In this document: positions 8,678 through 17,559 of the stretch, piece after piece
Layout of the letters: every line of letters starts with the position of its first letter
How positions within the stretch are numbered: the first letter of the stretch is position 1
Origin: Pseudobdellovibrionaceae bacterium
GTDB lineage: Bacteria > Bdellovibrionota > FAC87 > UBA2466 > JACKAF01
Direction of reading: 5' to 3'
Assembly: GCA_020635235.1 (NCBI GenBank)
Contig: JACKAF010000001.1
Coordinates: 62,001-126,000 of the forward strand
DNA: 64,000 nucleotides
The notes under the pieces: model-generated
Told to the model about the DNA's origin: nothing
Databases searched by the model: none
What the model saw: the letters and a program-made list of their open reading frames with translations, nothing else
Program-made: the position numbers and the translations under genes

Positions 8678-9639
8678 GTTACAAACGGTGGCTTTGGGTA
8701 CTAGGCTCACTTTCACTGATTGTTCTGTGCCTTAGTCTTGGGGCAGAACCTATCAAGGCAAGTGAAATGTTTCTGAAAGGAAGTGCCAGCTATAGAATTC
8801 TTTGGGAACTGAGACTCCCCAGGCTACTCTTTGTTGTCCTTGTGGGAGGGGCACTCGCTCAATTGGGTGGCACCTACCAAATTCTTTTTCGCAACCCACT
8901 CGCAGAACCCTACATCCTCGGTGTTTCCAGCGCCGTAGTGTTGGGAGTTGTCGCGGGCGAAGCGCTCTTCCATGTTCCAGTGCTTTCGACCGCCAGCGCA
9001 GGTCTTGGATTTCTTTGCGCGGGACTAGCCACCACGCTTTTAGTTTTCATCAGTCTGCACGCAGGATCCCGCCAAGTAGAGCGTATCGTTCTTTTTGGAA
9101 TGGGATTAAATTTTGTTTTATCGTCGATACTTTTCTTGATCCTCTCGTTTTATAACCAGCACATAGGTGGAGGCTCACTGCGCTGGCTTTTTGGACACGT
9201 CCCTTGGATTTCTTTTAGTGGAGTCGCCGTTCTGTACGCACTCTGCCTTCCTCTTTTGGGAATACTCTATGTGCTTGGCCGACCTCTAGACGCCATTAGT
9301 TTGGGAGACGGAGTGGCCCGCACACTCGGCTTTTCGCCCAACCGGCAGCGGATCTGGATCTTGATTCTAAGTTCCGTTCTATTGTGCGCGCTTGTTACCT
9401 ACACGGGTGCCATTGGTTTTGTGGGGCTCGTGGTCCCACACGCCGTGCGACTCGCGCTTCGCCCCTCCGGTTCGCGCACCTTGTTTGCTTTCTCTTTTTT
9501 GTTGGGGGCCGCCTTCCTCGTAGTCTCCGACAGCTTGTCACGGATTCTCCTCCCCCCCTTTGAACTCCCTATTGGAATCGTAACGACCTTAATCGGCGGT
9601 CCCGCCTTTCTGCTTTTGCTGTGGAGGCGGGTACAATGA
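8674..9639 (+). CDS. FecCD/BtuC-type ABC importer permease
   Basis: About 321 residues with eight or more membrane helices. Family signatures are RLPRLLFVVLVGGALAQLGG near residue 45, NPLAEPYILGVSSAVVLG, and GAIGFVGLVVPHAVRLALRP near residue 250. I chose GTG 8674 because it sits eight bases after AGGGGG and overlaps the previous stop as GTGA; GTG 8668 adds two residues but is too close to that site. It forms the membrane channel for vitamin B12, haem or siderophore uptake with the genes on either side. Confidence 0.88.
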   Translation: MSYKRWLWVLGSLSLIVLCLSLGAEPIKASEMFLKGSASYRILWELRLPRLLFVVLVGGALAQLGGTYQILFRNPLAEPYILGVSSAVVLGVVAGEALFHVPVLSTASAGLGFLCAGLATTLLVFISLHAGSRQVERIVLFGMGLNFVLSSILFLILSFYNQHIGGGSLRWLFGHVPWISFSGVAVLYALCLPLLGILYVLGRPLDAISLGDGVARTLGFSPNRQRIWILILSSVLLCALVTYTGAIGFVGLVVPHAVRLALRPSGSRTLFAFSFLLGAAFLVVSDSLSRILLPPFELPIGIVTTLIGGPAFLLLLWRRVQ

Positions 9640-10346
9640 ACTTTTTTCAAGCCGAAAAACTTCGCCTTGCCCACCTGGGTCTGGAAATCACCGCAGCGCT
9701 ACCCGAAGGGCAGTTTGTTGCCCTACTCGGCCCAAACGGGATCGGTAAAACGACTTTGCTACGCACTCTGATTGGGGAAGAAAAAATTCGCGAGGGTGAA
9801 TTGCGGCTATTCGAAAGACCGATCTTTGAGATTTCGCCTCAAGAATTATCGACGACAGTAGCCTACGTACCGCAAGATCACGAATACCCCATGCACCTTC
9901 GAGTCGTCGATCTGCTGCGGTATGCGTTTTTGCCGTCCACGGGTTGGTTTAGGCCACTTCCGCCGGAGGACGATCCCCGAATTCTCCGCATTGCAGAAGG
10001 CTTTGAACTCTCTGGGCTTTGCGGACGCGCTCTCGGAAATCTCAGTACCGGCGAACGCCAGCGCGCCTTTTTGGCGCGCGCGTGCCTGCAAACACCAAAG
10101 TGTCTGCTGTTGGACGAGCCCACCAATCACCTGGATCCAGGAGGCGTCAAACGTTTCTGGACTTTACTTCGTGAAGCCCACGCACAGGCTCATTTCAGTG
10201 TGTTGATGAGCACACACGAGCTCTCCATGGTGCGGGAGTACTGCGATTGGGTGCTTGCGATCGGGAGCGCGGGTGTCGTGTATTGCGGGAAAGCGGCCGA
10301 GTTTTTTCAAAGCCCACTTTCAGAAACGCTTTACTCGAAAGGTTGA
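9636..10346 (+). CDS. ATPase subunit of the BtuCDF/FecCDE-type importer
   Basis: 236 residues with all ABC motifs: Walker A GPNGIGKTTLLR, Q-loop YVPQDHEYP, signature LSTGERQRAFLARA, Walker B LLLDEPTNHLD and the switch His in MSTHELSM. The start ATG 9636 overlaps the permease stop (ATGA), which is better than the in-frame GTG at 9621. The signature has Thr-Gly-Glu where LSGGQ is usual, a change common in this subfamily. There is no TonB-dependent receptor gene beside it, so the outer-membrane step must be encoded elsewhere. Confidence 0.9.
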   Translation: MNFFQAEKLRLAHLGLEITAALPEGQFVALLGPNGIGKTTLLRTLIGEEKIREGELRLFERPIFEISPQELSTTVAYVPQDHEYPMHLRVVDLLRYAFLPSTGWFRPLPPEDDPRILRIAEGFELSGLCGRALGNLSTGERQRAFLARACLQTPKCLLLDEPTNHLDPGGVKRFWTLLREAHAQAHFSVLMSTHELSMVREYCDWVLAIGSAGVVYCGKAAEFFQSPLSETLYSKG

Positions 10347-10398
10347 TAATATTCCCCAGAAAAGACCGACTTATCCACAGTTTTGTGGATTATCAACC
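10341..10398. repeat. Nested inverted repeats with a DnaA-box pair between convergent genes
   Basis: Outer arms GGTTGATAAT (10341-10350) and ATTATCAACC (10389-10398) are perfect complements. Inside them, TTATCCACA (10371-10379, a consensus DnaA box) faces TGTGGATTA (10384-10392, one mismatch). The region spans the junction between two convergent genes and could fold as a bidirectional terminator, although neither strand has a proper T tract. DnaA binding is the alternative reading. Confidence 0.5.
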
Positions 10399-10405
10399 GG
10401 ACTGA

Positions 10406-11893
10406 TTAGTTCTCGGTACCCAAAGTGGAGATGGTGAGACGAGAAGGCTCTTTTTCGATTCCCGGATCGTCCGGGTTTGAAGTAAACACACCGGTTTGTT
10501 GATAGATCGGCGCGCTCGCAATTGAAGTGTTGCTGAGAGTATCCAGCTTCATACCGTCGGTAAGCCCATTGATCTGCATCAGGTTGCGGCTTTCCTTGGC
10601 AATCTTGAAGCTGTTGATCTGATCACTGTTGTCCTTAATAAAATCCGATCGCGCGGCGGCTCCACGCATGGCTGCAGCAGCCTCCGAAAGCGCGTTGTTA
10701 TACGAAGCGATCTGCCGCATGTTCGTGGCTTGGTACTTTTGAAATTCTTGACCGCCCACTTCATAATCGACGATTTCTTGCGAAATATCTTCTTGATCAA
10801 AAGATAAGCCGGCGGACTGGGTGATCTTATTCGGATCGTAGCCCACAAAGTCGATCATCGCGACGTTCGCGGCACTCACGACGGCGTCGTAGGCAGCGTC
10901 CCGCGGATTTTTCCCTGTAACCGACTGGCCATCAACCGTCGGCGCATCAGAGTAAACGGACAGGCCCGTGACCTGCTTACAAAGGTTGTAGCGATCCTGA
11001 GGATCCTGGTTTGTGTAAGTTCTTAAATCACGAAGCGGTAACGGCACGGCACCTGGACTCTTGTCCGCACCTTCGTAGAAGTCGACGTTGGCGAGATACG
11101 CCTCACAGGTCGGGCGATCTTCACCGAGTTCAAATTCAATACCGGCTTGCGCGGCACGGGCTTCACCCACGTTGGAAAGCAGGCGGTTACGAAGGGCTCG
11201 TGTCCAGGTGGCCGCCATCGCACGTAGGCTCTCCATATTGGGCATCACCTTGCCGCTTTTGTCTTCCGATTCATAGGTCTGCAAAATCGCCAAGTCGGCC
11301 GTCTTTCGGCCCACATCCCGCGCGAGATCTTTCGCTTCCTGGACCAAATCCCATTCCGTTAGGGCGCTGGTATCCAAAGTGTTGCGCTTACCAATACCGT
11401 TCACACCGTTGTTCAACGTCGAACGGCCTTGGCGTCCGCCGGCCACATTCCAAATACCGTACTGCATCGCTCCCGAGCCGGCCTCGTTTGCATCAATGTC
11501 TTTCTTCAAACCGGCCCAAAGCGAAGCGATTCCCGTTTCTAGCGGAGACTGATCGGGGCTGCCACCCAAACCGTGGCCCGATACATAAGGATCCAACCAG
11601 CGCTCGCAGAGCGTGGAAGTCGTCCACTTCAAACAATAAGACCAGGTGTAACTGTGATACGTGGATCGAGATCCGAAAGGGTTTTTGGAGTTCGCGTCTG
11701 TTTGATTGCTGGGAGAGTACTGACCTACGGTCAATTCAGAGGTCCCCAGAAGGTGCAGGAGCTTCTTAGCCAGGCGCTCGTTGGCGCTGGATTCATCTCC
11801 GTAGGCGAGCTGGATGCTGTACTGCCTCGCAAAGAGCGGCATACTGAGCAGCATCGCGGCTATGAGCACGCTTCTTTTAATAGTTCCCCCCAT
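10406..11893 (-). CDS. Large exported protein of unknown function, sigma-54 controlled
   Basis: 495 residues with a signal peptide (SVLIAAMLLSMPLFARQ, cut near residue 22). The mature part contains several Cys (CLKW, TLCERW, TCEAY, NLCKQ) that could form disulfides in the periplasm. The C-terminal third is helical and Ala-rich (NNALSEAAAAMRGAAARSDF). There is no membrane anchor or enzyme motif I recognise. On the minus strand it is preceded by GGGGTAGGGA and, 24 bases before the start, by a sigma-54 site. It stands alone: the next gene on this strand is far away, and the ABC importer converges on its 3' end. Confidence 0.75.
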   Translation of the reverse strand: MGGTIKRSVLIAAMLLSMPLFARQYSIQLAYGDESSANERLAKKLLHLLGTSELTVGQYSPSNQTDANSKNPFGSRSTYHSYTWSYCLKWTTSTLCERWLDPYVSGHGLGGSPDQSPLETGIASLWAGLKKDIDANEAGSGAMQYGIWNVAGGRQGRSTLNNGVNGIGKRNTLDTSALTEWDLVQEAKDLARDVGRKTADLAILQTYESEDKSGKVMPNMESLRAMAATWTRALRNRLLSNVGEARAAQAGIEFELGEDRPTCEAYLANVDFYEGADKSPGAVPLPLRDLRTYTNQDPQDRYNLCKQVTGLSVYSDAPTVDGQSVTGKNPRDAAYDAVVSAANVAMIDFVGYDPNKITQSAGLSFDQEDISQEIVDYEVGGQEFQKYQATNMRQIASYNNALSEAAAAMRGAAARSDFIKDNSDQINSFKIAKESRNLMQINGLTDGMKLDTLSNTSIASAPIYQQTGVFTSNPDDPGIEKEPSRLTISTLGTEN

Positions 11894-11916
11894 AAGTGTT
11901 CCCTACCCCTATAAAT

Positions 11917-11933
11917 AGCAAGGGGAATACCAA
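11917..11933 (-). promoter_or_regulatory. Sigma-54 (-24/-12) promoter
   Basis: On the minus strand the sequence is TTGGTATTCCCCTTGCT: GG, ten bases, GC, with TTGCT at -12. The predicted transcription start is about 12 bases before the ATG at 11893, so the leader is very short. Confidence 0.65.
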
Positions 11934-11938
11934 CCTAA

Positions 11939-12190
11939 GTGCATGAATACACTGTGTTTTATGGGGGTTCTTTTGTAGGGCTTAAAGCTGCATACAAGGA
12001 GTGGCCAATCTTTGCACGGAATTTCAGGTACTTGGAGCGCCCAAGAAGTTGACGGTGTCGCCTCCGGGAACAGTTAGTGAAACGACACACTGCTTGTCTA
12101 CACCCCGATCTTTTTTGGGTGGCGCTAAGCCCTCTTGAAGACGATGTATTCAATTTGTCTGAAAAGCGGGCCAAAGAGCTTGCCCGCTGA
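11939..12190 (+). pseudogene. Probable small gene interrupted by one in-frame TGA
   Basis: From GTG 11939 a single frame reads MHEYTVFYGGSFVGLKAAY then KEWPIFARNFRYLERPRS, meets TGA at 12050-12052, and goes on in the same frame RCRLREQLVKRHTACLHPDL and FWVALSPLEDDVFNLSEKRA to TGA 12188-12190. Both halves look like natural, amphipathic protein, and an Arg codon CGA turned TGA by one C-to-T change would explain the break inside a basic stretch. No family recognised and no good ribosome-binding site. The opposite strand is also open here but gives a much less protein-like sequence. Confidence 0.35.
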
Positions 12191-12279
12191 TCACTAAAAG
12201 TATTCACTCGGGCGCGGGTCTAAACTTGTCTAATACTTGGCGCTTTGATACTCGCACACTAAGGAAAACGAAACTGAAC

Positions 12280-14733
12280 ATGGTGGATTCGGCGGGAAAT
12301 TCAAAAGCGGAAAGCGCGAGCAAAAAACCTCAAAAAGTGACCCCAATGCTGGAACAATACCAGCGAATCAAATCCCAATACCCGGACGCGATCCTTTTTT
12401 ACCGGATGGGCGATTTTTACGAGATGTTTTTTGAAGATGCGTTGGAAGCGGCCCCTCTACTGGAGGTGCAGCTCACGGCCCGAGATAAAAACGCCGAAAA
12501 CCCGATCCCCATGTGCGGCATCCCACACCACGCTGCGCAGAACTACATTCAGAAATTACTCGCGCACGGGAAAAAAATTGCGATCTGCGAACAACTTGAA
12601 AGCCCCAGCGCCGCTAAAGGAGTGGTTAAAAGAGACGTAATCCGCGTCGTGACCCCGGCACTAGTGGGCGATCCCGAAATGGTCTCCGAAGAAAACCGCC
12701 ACCTTCTCGTCGCGCTTCAGGAGACGAGCGACAAAGGCCTGGAGGCCTGCCTACTAGATCTTTTTAGCGGAGAGTTACTTTGCGGGGAGACCCAAGATTT
12801 ACGGCGTCTTGAAGACACGCTCCTTCAGTACGACCCCAAGGAATTTCTGATTGCGCCAGAACTGTTGACCAATTCCTGGTTTCTTCGGATTCGAAAACAC
12901 TTCAATGGAAGCGCTTTCACAGAACGCGGCGAATATTTCGAAAAGCACGGAGCGCACGGAGCGGTGCTTCGCTACATAGAAGAAACCCAAAAGGTAAAAA
13001 GCCTCGACTACCTGAAAGCCCCGGCACCACTCTTCTCGACTCTGGGAATGGCGCTCGATAGCACGACCATCTCCACCTTGGAAATTTTCAAAACAGGAAA
13101 AGGCAGTTGGGAAGGGCCGACACTCTTCAACACAGTTAATTTTACTCAGACACCCATGGGGCGCCGCCTGCTGAAAGAATGGCTCGCGACTCCGTTGTTG
13201 GATAAAGCGTCGGTGGAAGCGCGCTTTGATGTCGTGGGCGCTTTCATTTCTGACGCCGCAAAAAGCGCCTCGCTCACCGCTGAACTCCGCTATGTTCGTG
13301 ATTTGGAGCGGCTGACGTCGAAGGCCGCGCTCAACCTCGCCCAGCCGAGAGATCTGGTCGCCATCCGTGAGATTCTAAAGCGCATCCCGGCAATCAAGCG
13401 CACGCTTCACTCTTTCCCTTCCAAGCTAGCACGTGCAATCCACGATAAGCTGGACCCTCTAGAATCGTTAACGGAGAAGTTAGAAAAAGCCCTATTGGAT
13501 GAAGCACCGCTTTCTTTTCGAGACGGCGGCATTTTTAGAGATACCTACTCAGACGAAATTGCCGAGCTCCGGTCGCTCGCGCACGATGCGAAGTCCACCA
13601 TCGCCGCGATGGAAATGCGCGAGAAAGACGCGACATCGATCCCAAGTCTTAAAATAAAATTCAACAAAGTTTTCGGCTACACAATCGAAGTTACCAAAAC
13701 GCACCTGGGGCGAGTTCCAAAACACTATATTCGCAAACAAACAATCTCCACCGGCGAGCGCTACGTCACCGAGGAGCTCAAGGAGTTTGAACAAAAGGTG
13801 CTTAGCGCGGAAACAAAGTTGCAGGCCATCGAAGAGGCACTGTTTCTCGAGTTGCGCAAAGACACCGCTTCCCTTGCGTCCGCGCTGTTGGAGAACGCTC
13901 ACCAGCTCGCGACACTCGACGTGCTGCTATCCTTTGCCACCGCAGCCAAAGTACACGATTGGATTCGCCCCACGCTAAAAAAGGATTGGGATCTAAACAT
14001 CGAAGAGGGACGGCACCCGGTCGTGGAAACCTTGCTCGAAAAAGGAAAGTTCGTGCCGAACTCGGTACAGTTCGACGACTCCGCGCGCACGCTTATCCTA
14101 ACCGGCCCCAACATGTCCGGAAAATCCACCATCATGAGACAAGTCGCGCTCATCAGCCTGATGGCGCAGGCCGGATCTTTTGTGCCGGCCAAAAGCGCGG
14201 CCCTTCCACTGGTGGATGCAATCTACACGCGGATCGGAAGCTCCGACGATCTCGCCGGCGGACGCTCCACGTTCATGGTGGAGATGACCGAGATGGCGCG
14301 CATTTTGAGGCAAGCCACACAGAACAGTTTGATACTCGTAGACGAGATCGGGCGAGGCACCAGCACGTATGACGGGCTCTCTTTGGCGTGGTCGCTCATC
14401 GAGTTCATGCATAACCAGGTCCGGGCCAAAACTCTTTTCGCGACCCACTTCCATGAGGTGACCTCGCTGGAACAGCACGCCCCCGGAATCAAGAACATGA
14501 ACGTCCTCGTGGAAAAATGGGAGGGTGAAATCGTCTTCCTCCACAAGCTTGCCCCAGGAATCTGCAACCGCAGCTATGGGATTGAAGTCGCCGCGTTAGC
14601 AAGTCTTCCACAGCCCGTCTTGGTCCGAGCTCGGGAAATCCTTGGCCACCTTGAGTCACAGTCGCAGCGAAACACCCGAAATCGGAGCGATGCATTGCAA
14701 ATGCATCAAAACCAGATGACCTTTTTTGAGTGA
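12280..14733 (+). CDS. mutS: DNA mismatch repair protein MutS
   Basis: About 817 residues from ATG 12280 (a TTG at 12226 would add 18 unconvincing residues). The mismatch-binding Phe-x-Glu motif is in LFYRMGDFYEMFFEDA near residue 45. The ATPase has Walker A GPNMSGKSTIMRQ near residue 610, Walker B SLILVDEIGRGTSTYDG and the helix-turn-helix C-terminus of MutS1. Length and order match bacterial MutS1, which finds mispairs behind the fork and recruits MutL. No mutL lies in the window. Flanking DnaA boxes at 14892 are downstream of it. Confidence 0.97.
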   Translation: MVDSAGNSKAESASKKPQKVTPMLEQYQRIKSQYPDAILFYRMGDFYEMFFEDALEAAPLLEVQLTARDKNAENPIPMCGIPHHAAQNYIQKLLAHGKKIAICEQLESPSAAKGVVKRDVIRVVTPALVGDPEMVSEENRHLLVALQETSDKGLEACLLDLFSGELLCGETQDLRRLEDTLLQYDPKEFLIAPELLTNSWFLRIRKHFNGSAFTERGEYFEKHGAHGAVLRYIEETQKVKSLDYLKAPAPLFSTLGMALDSTTISTLEIFKTGKGSWEGPTLFNTVNFTQTPMGRRLLKEWLATPLLDKASVEARFDVVGAFISDAAKSASLTAELRYVRDLERLTSKAALNLAQPRDLVAIREILKRIPAIKRTLHSFPSKLARAIHDKLDPLESLTEKLEKALLDEAPLSFRDGGIFRDTYSDEIAELRSLAHDAKSTIAAMEMREKDATSIPSLKIKFNKVFGYTIEVTKTHLGRVPKHYIRKQTISTGERYVTEELKEFEQKVLSAETKLQAIEEALFLELRKDTASLASALLENAHQLATLDVLLSFATAAKVHDWIRPTLKKDWDLNIEEGRHPVVETLLEKGKFVPNSVQFDDSARTLILTGPNMSGKSTIMRQVALISLMAQAGSFVPAKSAALPLVDAIYTRIGSSDDLAGGRSTFMVEMTEMARILRQATQNSLILVDEIGRGTSTYDGLSLAWSLIEFMHNQVRAKTLFATHFHEVTSLEQHAPGIKNMNVLVEKWEGEIVFLHKLAPGICNRSYGIEVAALASLPQPVLVRAREILGHLESQSQRNTRNRSDALQMHQNQMTFFE

Positions 14734-15041
14734 GGATCTCCCTTCGAAACCCGCGCCAATAGCGGCATCAAGAAAATGTAAATTCTGAGTCTTGACATTG
14801 AAGGACTCAAAAAATAAAAACTTTCGGATACTTGTCATGGGTTGCATCAGGTATCTGATAACCCCTACATTCTAGAGCTTTTCAAAGTGAGTTATCCACA
14901 GCCTGTGGATAATTGTTGCCATTCTTATGACCCTATGCGACTTGGGCAGTGGGCCGTCTTGGATTCTGTCTGAGAATAAGGTATTAGAGTTACAGGCTAA
15001 ACGGCGGTGTTTGCCTTTTTTTGAGTGTCTGACAAAACGCG
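14734..15041. other. Intergenic region holding a DnaA-box palindrome
   Basis: There is no gene in these 308 bases. The notable element is the perfect inverted DnaA-box pair at 14892-14912. A weak stem GAGTCTT/AAGGACTC near 14788-14815 is followed by A-rich sequence and not by a T tract, so I do not call it a terminator. Confidence 0.4.
14892..14912. promoter_or_regulatory. Perfect inverted pair of DnaA boxes
   Basis: TTATCCACAG (14892-14901), one C, then CTGTGGATAA (14903-14912): the arms are exactly complementary, so each strand carries the consensus DnaA box TTATCCACA. A near box, TTTTCCACA, lies at 15058-15066 at the beginning of the next gene. No dnaA, dnaN or AT-rich unwinding region is nearby, so a regulatory or DnaA-titration site is more likely than an origin. 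Confidence 0.6.
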
Positions 15042-15884
15042 ATGAACCCGTATAAGGTTTTCCACAGTCCCTGTGAGTTTCTTCGAAATCAAATTCACTT
15101 GGTCCTTGTTCGCCCCGAGGAGCCAGGAAATCTCGGTGCCGCGTTGCGCGCACGCGCGAATATGGGAATCCGTGGACGGGTGTTTGTCGTAGGGCAAAAC
15201 GAGGCTTTTCTTACAGGCGAAGCAGAAAAATTCGCCATGCACGCCAAAGAAGATCTCAAGCAGGTTAAATTTAGTCCGGATTTGGCGTCGGTTTTGGAAT
15301 CCGCGCCGCAGCGCCTGGCTCTGGCCGCTACCGCTCGCATCGGCTCCAGCAAGCGGCCGCACCCTCTTTGGGTGGATTCGGCCATGGAGCGCGCAGTATC
15401 GCGCTTACGAGACGGGAGCTACCGCGAACTTTTTCTGGTCTTTGGGTCGGAAGGCTCCGGTCTCGATAACGCCGATCTCTCGCTCTGCGACTGGGTCGTC
15501 ACTATCCCCTCTGTGGAGCAATACCGCAGCCTGAACCTGGCGCAGGCTATCCTCGTGTTTTTGTATGAGGCAAACCGACAGCTTCTTGCCCGGCCGGCGG
15601 AGTTTTCAGCCCCTAAGATGGGGCAGCGTGACCGCCTGGTGGCCCATTTGCTTCAAATTGCTAAGGATTCGGGCTTTATTTTGCCAGGGGACCCGCACAA
15701 GATGCGGGCTAAGTTGGAAACCATATTTGCTGCTCTTCCGCCGCACCTCCCAGAGGCCCAGACCCTGCACGGGCTTCTGGAGCAGATTTCGCGCAACCTG
15801 AGTCCCGGCGATATCCAATATAAGGGCAGATACAAGCGGGAGGTGGAAGTCTCCCCAACAATACCTATAATGAAGGATGCATGA
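15042..15884 (+). CDS. TrmJ-like SPOUT RNA 2'-O-methyltransferase
   Basis: 280 residues. The SpoU/TrmH-type SPOUT fold is shown by motif 1 LVRPEEPGNLGAALRAR, motif 2 FLVFGSEGSGLDN and motif 3 VVTIPSVEQYRSLNLAQAIL, the knotted S-adenosylmethionine site. The N-terminal wording (xPxNxGAAxRA) and the C-terminal helical extension match TrmJ, which methylates position 32 of tRNAs. The last codons overlap the grpE start (GCATGATG), so it heads the grpE-dnaJ operon. TrmH-family relatives with other RNA targets cannot be excluded. Confidence 0.82.
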   Translation: MNPYKVFHSPCEFLRNQIHLVLVRPEEPGNLGAALRARANMGIRGRVFVVGQNEAFLTGEAEKFAMHAKEDLKQVKFSPDLASVLESAPQRLALAATARIGSSKRPHPLWVDSAMERAVSRLRDGSYRELFLVFGSEGSGLDNADLSLCDWVVTIPSVEQYRSLNLAQAILVFLYEANRQLLARPAEFSAPKMGQRDRLVAHLLQIAKDSGFILPGDPHKMRAKLETIFAALPPHLPEAQTLHGLLEQISRNLSPGDIQYKGRYKREVEVSPTIPIMKDA

Positions 15885-16456
15885 TGCCAGAAGATGAAAA
15901 AAGCCAGGAAACTTTCGTGGGTGACGCTGCCGAAACCTCCGAAAAAGCGGAGCCTTCGCAGGCCACAGAGGCCCCAGCCGAACCGGCCGCTGCGGGCGGC
16001 AACGCCATCGCTGAGGAGCTGCTCTACCTAAGAGCCGAATTCGAGAATTACAAAAAAAGAATGGAACGCGAGCAAGACCGTGCCATTCGCTTTTCAAACG
16101 AAAAGATCATTGGGGAACTCCTTTTTGTGATTGATCTCTTCGAACGCGCGCTCGCGCATGGAGCCAGCTTGAAGGATGGCAATCAGGATGTGAAGACCTT
16201 TGCAGAAGGAGTCGAGATGACTCATCGGGAGCTTTTGCAAATTCTCTTGCGTTTCGGAGTAGAAATGGTGGGAACAGAAGGAGAGCCTTTTAACCCCGCC
16301 TGGCACGAGGCCATCTCGCAACAAGCCACATCGGAAAGCAAAGCCAACACCGTGCTATCCGTTGTCCAAAAGGGATGCCGGCTTCACGGCCGCCTTCTAA
16401 AGCCCGCAAAAGTCATCGTCGGAAAAGCCGATCCGAATTTTGAAGAGAAAGAATAA
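15881..16456 (+). CDS. grpE: Nucleotide exchange factor GrpE
   Basis: 191 residues. An acidic, Ala/Glu-rich N-terminus is followed by the long coiled coil (ELLYLRAEFENYKKRMERE) and the C-terminal beta domain with FNPAWHEAISQQA, the family signature. GrpE releases ADP from DnaK. The gene overlaps the methyltransferase stop and ends six bases before dnaJ. dnaK is not in the window, so the usual grpE-dnaK-dnaJ order is broken. ATG 15884 is an equal alternative start. Confidence 0.95.
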   Translation: MMPEDEKSQETFVGDAAETSEKAEPSQATEAPAEPAAAGGNAIAEELLYLRAEFENYKKRMEREQDRAIRFSNEKIIGELLFVIDLFERALAHGASLKDGNQDVKTFAEGVEMTHRELLQILLRFGVEMVGTEGEPFNPAWHEAISQQATSESKANTVLSVVQKGCRLHGRLLKPAKVIVGKADPNFEEKE

Positions 16457-16461
16457 TAAGA

Positions 16462-17559
16462 ATGAAACCCGATTACTATGAGACGCTGGAGCTCAGTCGT
16501 TCGGCAACAGACGACGAGATAAAAAAGGCGTTTCGGCGGCAGGCGATCAAGTTTCACCCCGATCGCAATCCTGGTGACAAGGAAGCGGAAGAAAAATTCA
16601 AGCAGATCAATGAAGCTTACCAAGTCTTGAGTGATCCCAATAAGCGCGCGACTTACGATCGTTTCGGACACGCAGGTCTAGGTGGGGCGGGCGGCTTTGG
16701 ATTTGAGCAGGGATTTAGCGGCAACTTTACCGATATCTTTGACAACATTTTTGGAGACATTTTTGGCGGCGGGAGACGCGGCCCCGCGGCCGGTGTCGAT
16801 CTGCGCTACACGCTGGAGATTAGTTTTGAAGAAGCCGCTTTCGGAACCGAGCGGGCTATCCAATTCGAAAAAGAAGTTTCGTGTGAAACTTGCTCCGGAT
16901 CGGGTGCAAAGGTGGGCACCCAACCGCAAACCTGCCGCGGCTGCAACGGCTCGGGGCAAATGCGATTGAACCAGGGCTTTTTCACCCTTACCCGTACCTG
17001 CAGCGAGTGCGGTGGAAGCGGCAAGTTTATTAAAGATCGATGCACCGACTGTCGCGGCAAAGGGAGACAGAAAAAAGCCCACCGCGTAACAGTCAAAGTA
17101 CCGGCCGGAATAGATTCGGAACAACGACTGCGCATCCGTGGCGAAGGCGAAACGGCAGAACCTGGCGGTCCCCCCGGAGATCTCTACGTAGTTATCGTGG
17201 TTCAGGAACACCCACTTTTCCGACGAGAGGGCGAGCACATCACACTCGAAATGCCGATCGCGTTCACCCTTGCGGCGCTGGGCGGCGAAGCTGAAGTGCC
17301 TACCCTGCAGGGTGTAACAAAACTGAAGATTGCAGCAGGGACTCAGTCTGGTAAGGTCGTAAAATTGAAGTCTAAAGGGGTGGCCCGGCTCAACGGCAAT
17401 GGTTTCGGGGACCAGTATGTTAAATTGATTGTGGAAGTCCCCACTCGACTTTCCGCAAAGCAGAAAGAGCTCTTGCGTCAATTTGAGGAAGAAGGAAATC
17501 CCAGCAGCCACCCGGGAATTTCGTCTTTCTTGGAAAGTTTTAAAGACTTATTCAAATGA
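16462..17559 (+). CDS. dnaJ: Chaperone DnaJ
   Basis: 365 residues with the complete type I layout: J domain 1-70 with HPD at residues 32-34, Gly/Phe-rich linker (GGAGGFGFEQGFSGNFTD), four CxxCxGxG zinc repeats (CETCSGSG, CRGCNGSG, CSECGGSG, CTDCRGKG) and the beta-sandwich client domains. It stimulates DnaK ATPase and delivers unfolded protein. Its stop overlaps the next start (AAATGATG), so the lipoprotein downstream is on the same message. Confidence 0.97.
   Translation: MKPDYYETLELSRSATDDEIKKAFRRQAIKFHPDRNPGDKEAEEKFKQINEAYQVLSDPNKRATYDRFGHAGLGGAGGFGFEQGFSGNFTDIFDNIFGDIFGGGRRGPAAGVDLRYTLEISFEEAAFGTERAIQFEKEVSCETCSGSGAKVGTQPQTCRGCNGSGQMRLNQGFFTLTRTCSECGGSGKFIKDRCTDCRGKGRQKKAHRVTVKVPAGIDSEQRLRIRGEGETAEPGGPPGDLYVVIVVQEHPLFRREGEHITLEMPIAFTLAALGGEAEVPTLQGVTKLKIAAGTQSGKVVKLKSKGVARLNGNGFGDQYVKLIVEVPTRLSAKQKELLRQFEEEGNPSSHPGISSFLESFKDLFK

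Noticed and set aside
12050..12052. TGA as a selenocysteine codon
   Set aside because: No selenoprotein family resemblance and no convincing SECIS-like hairpin directly after it; a CGA-to-TGA mutation is simpler.
11959..12207. 82-codon minus-strand frame
   Set aside because: Its sequence is Arg/Ser-rich with no protein-like pattern, it has no ribosome-binding site, and the plus strand gives better sense.
16678..17511. 277-codon minus-strand frame inside dnaJ
   Set aside because: It is a shadow of the Gly/Cys-rich DnaJ coding sequence.
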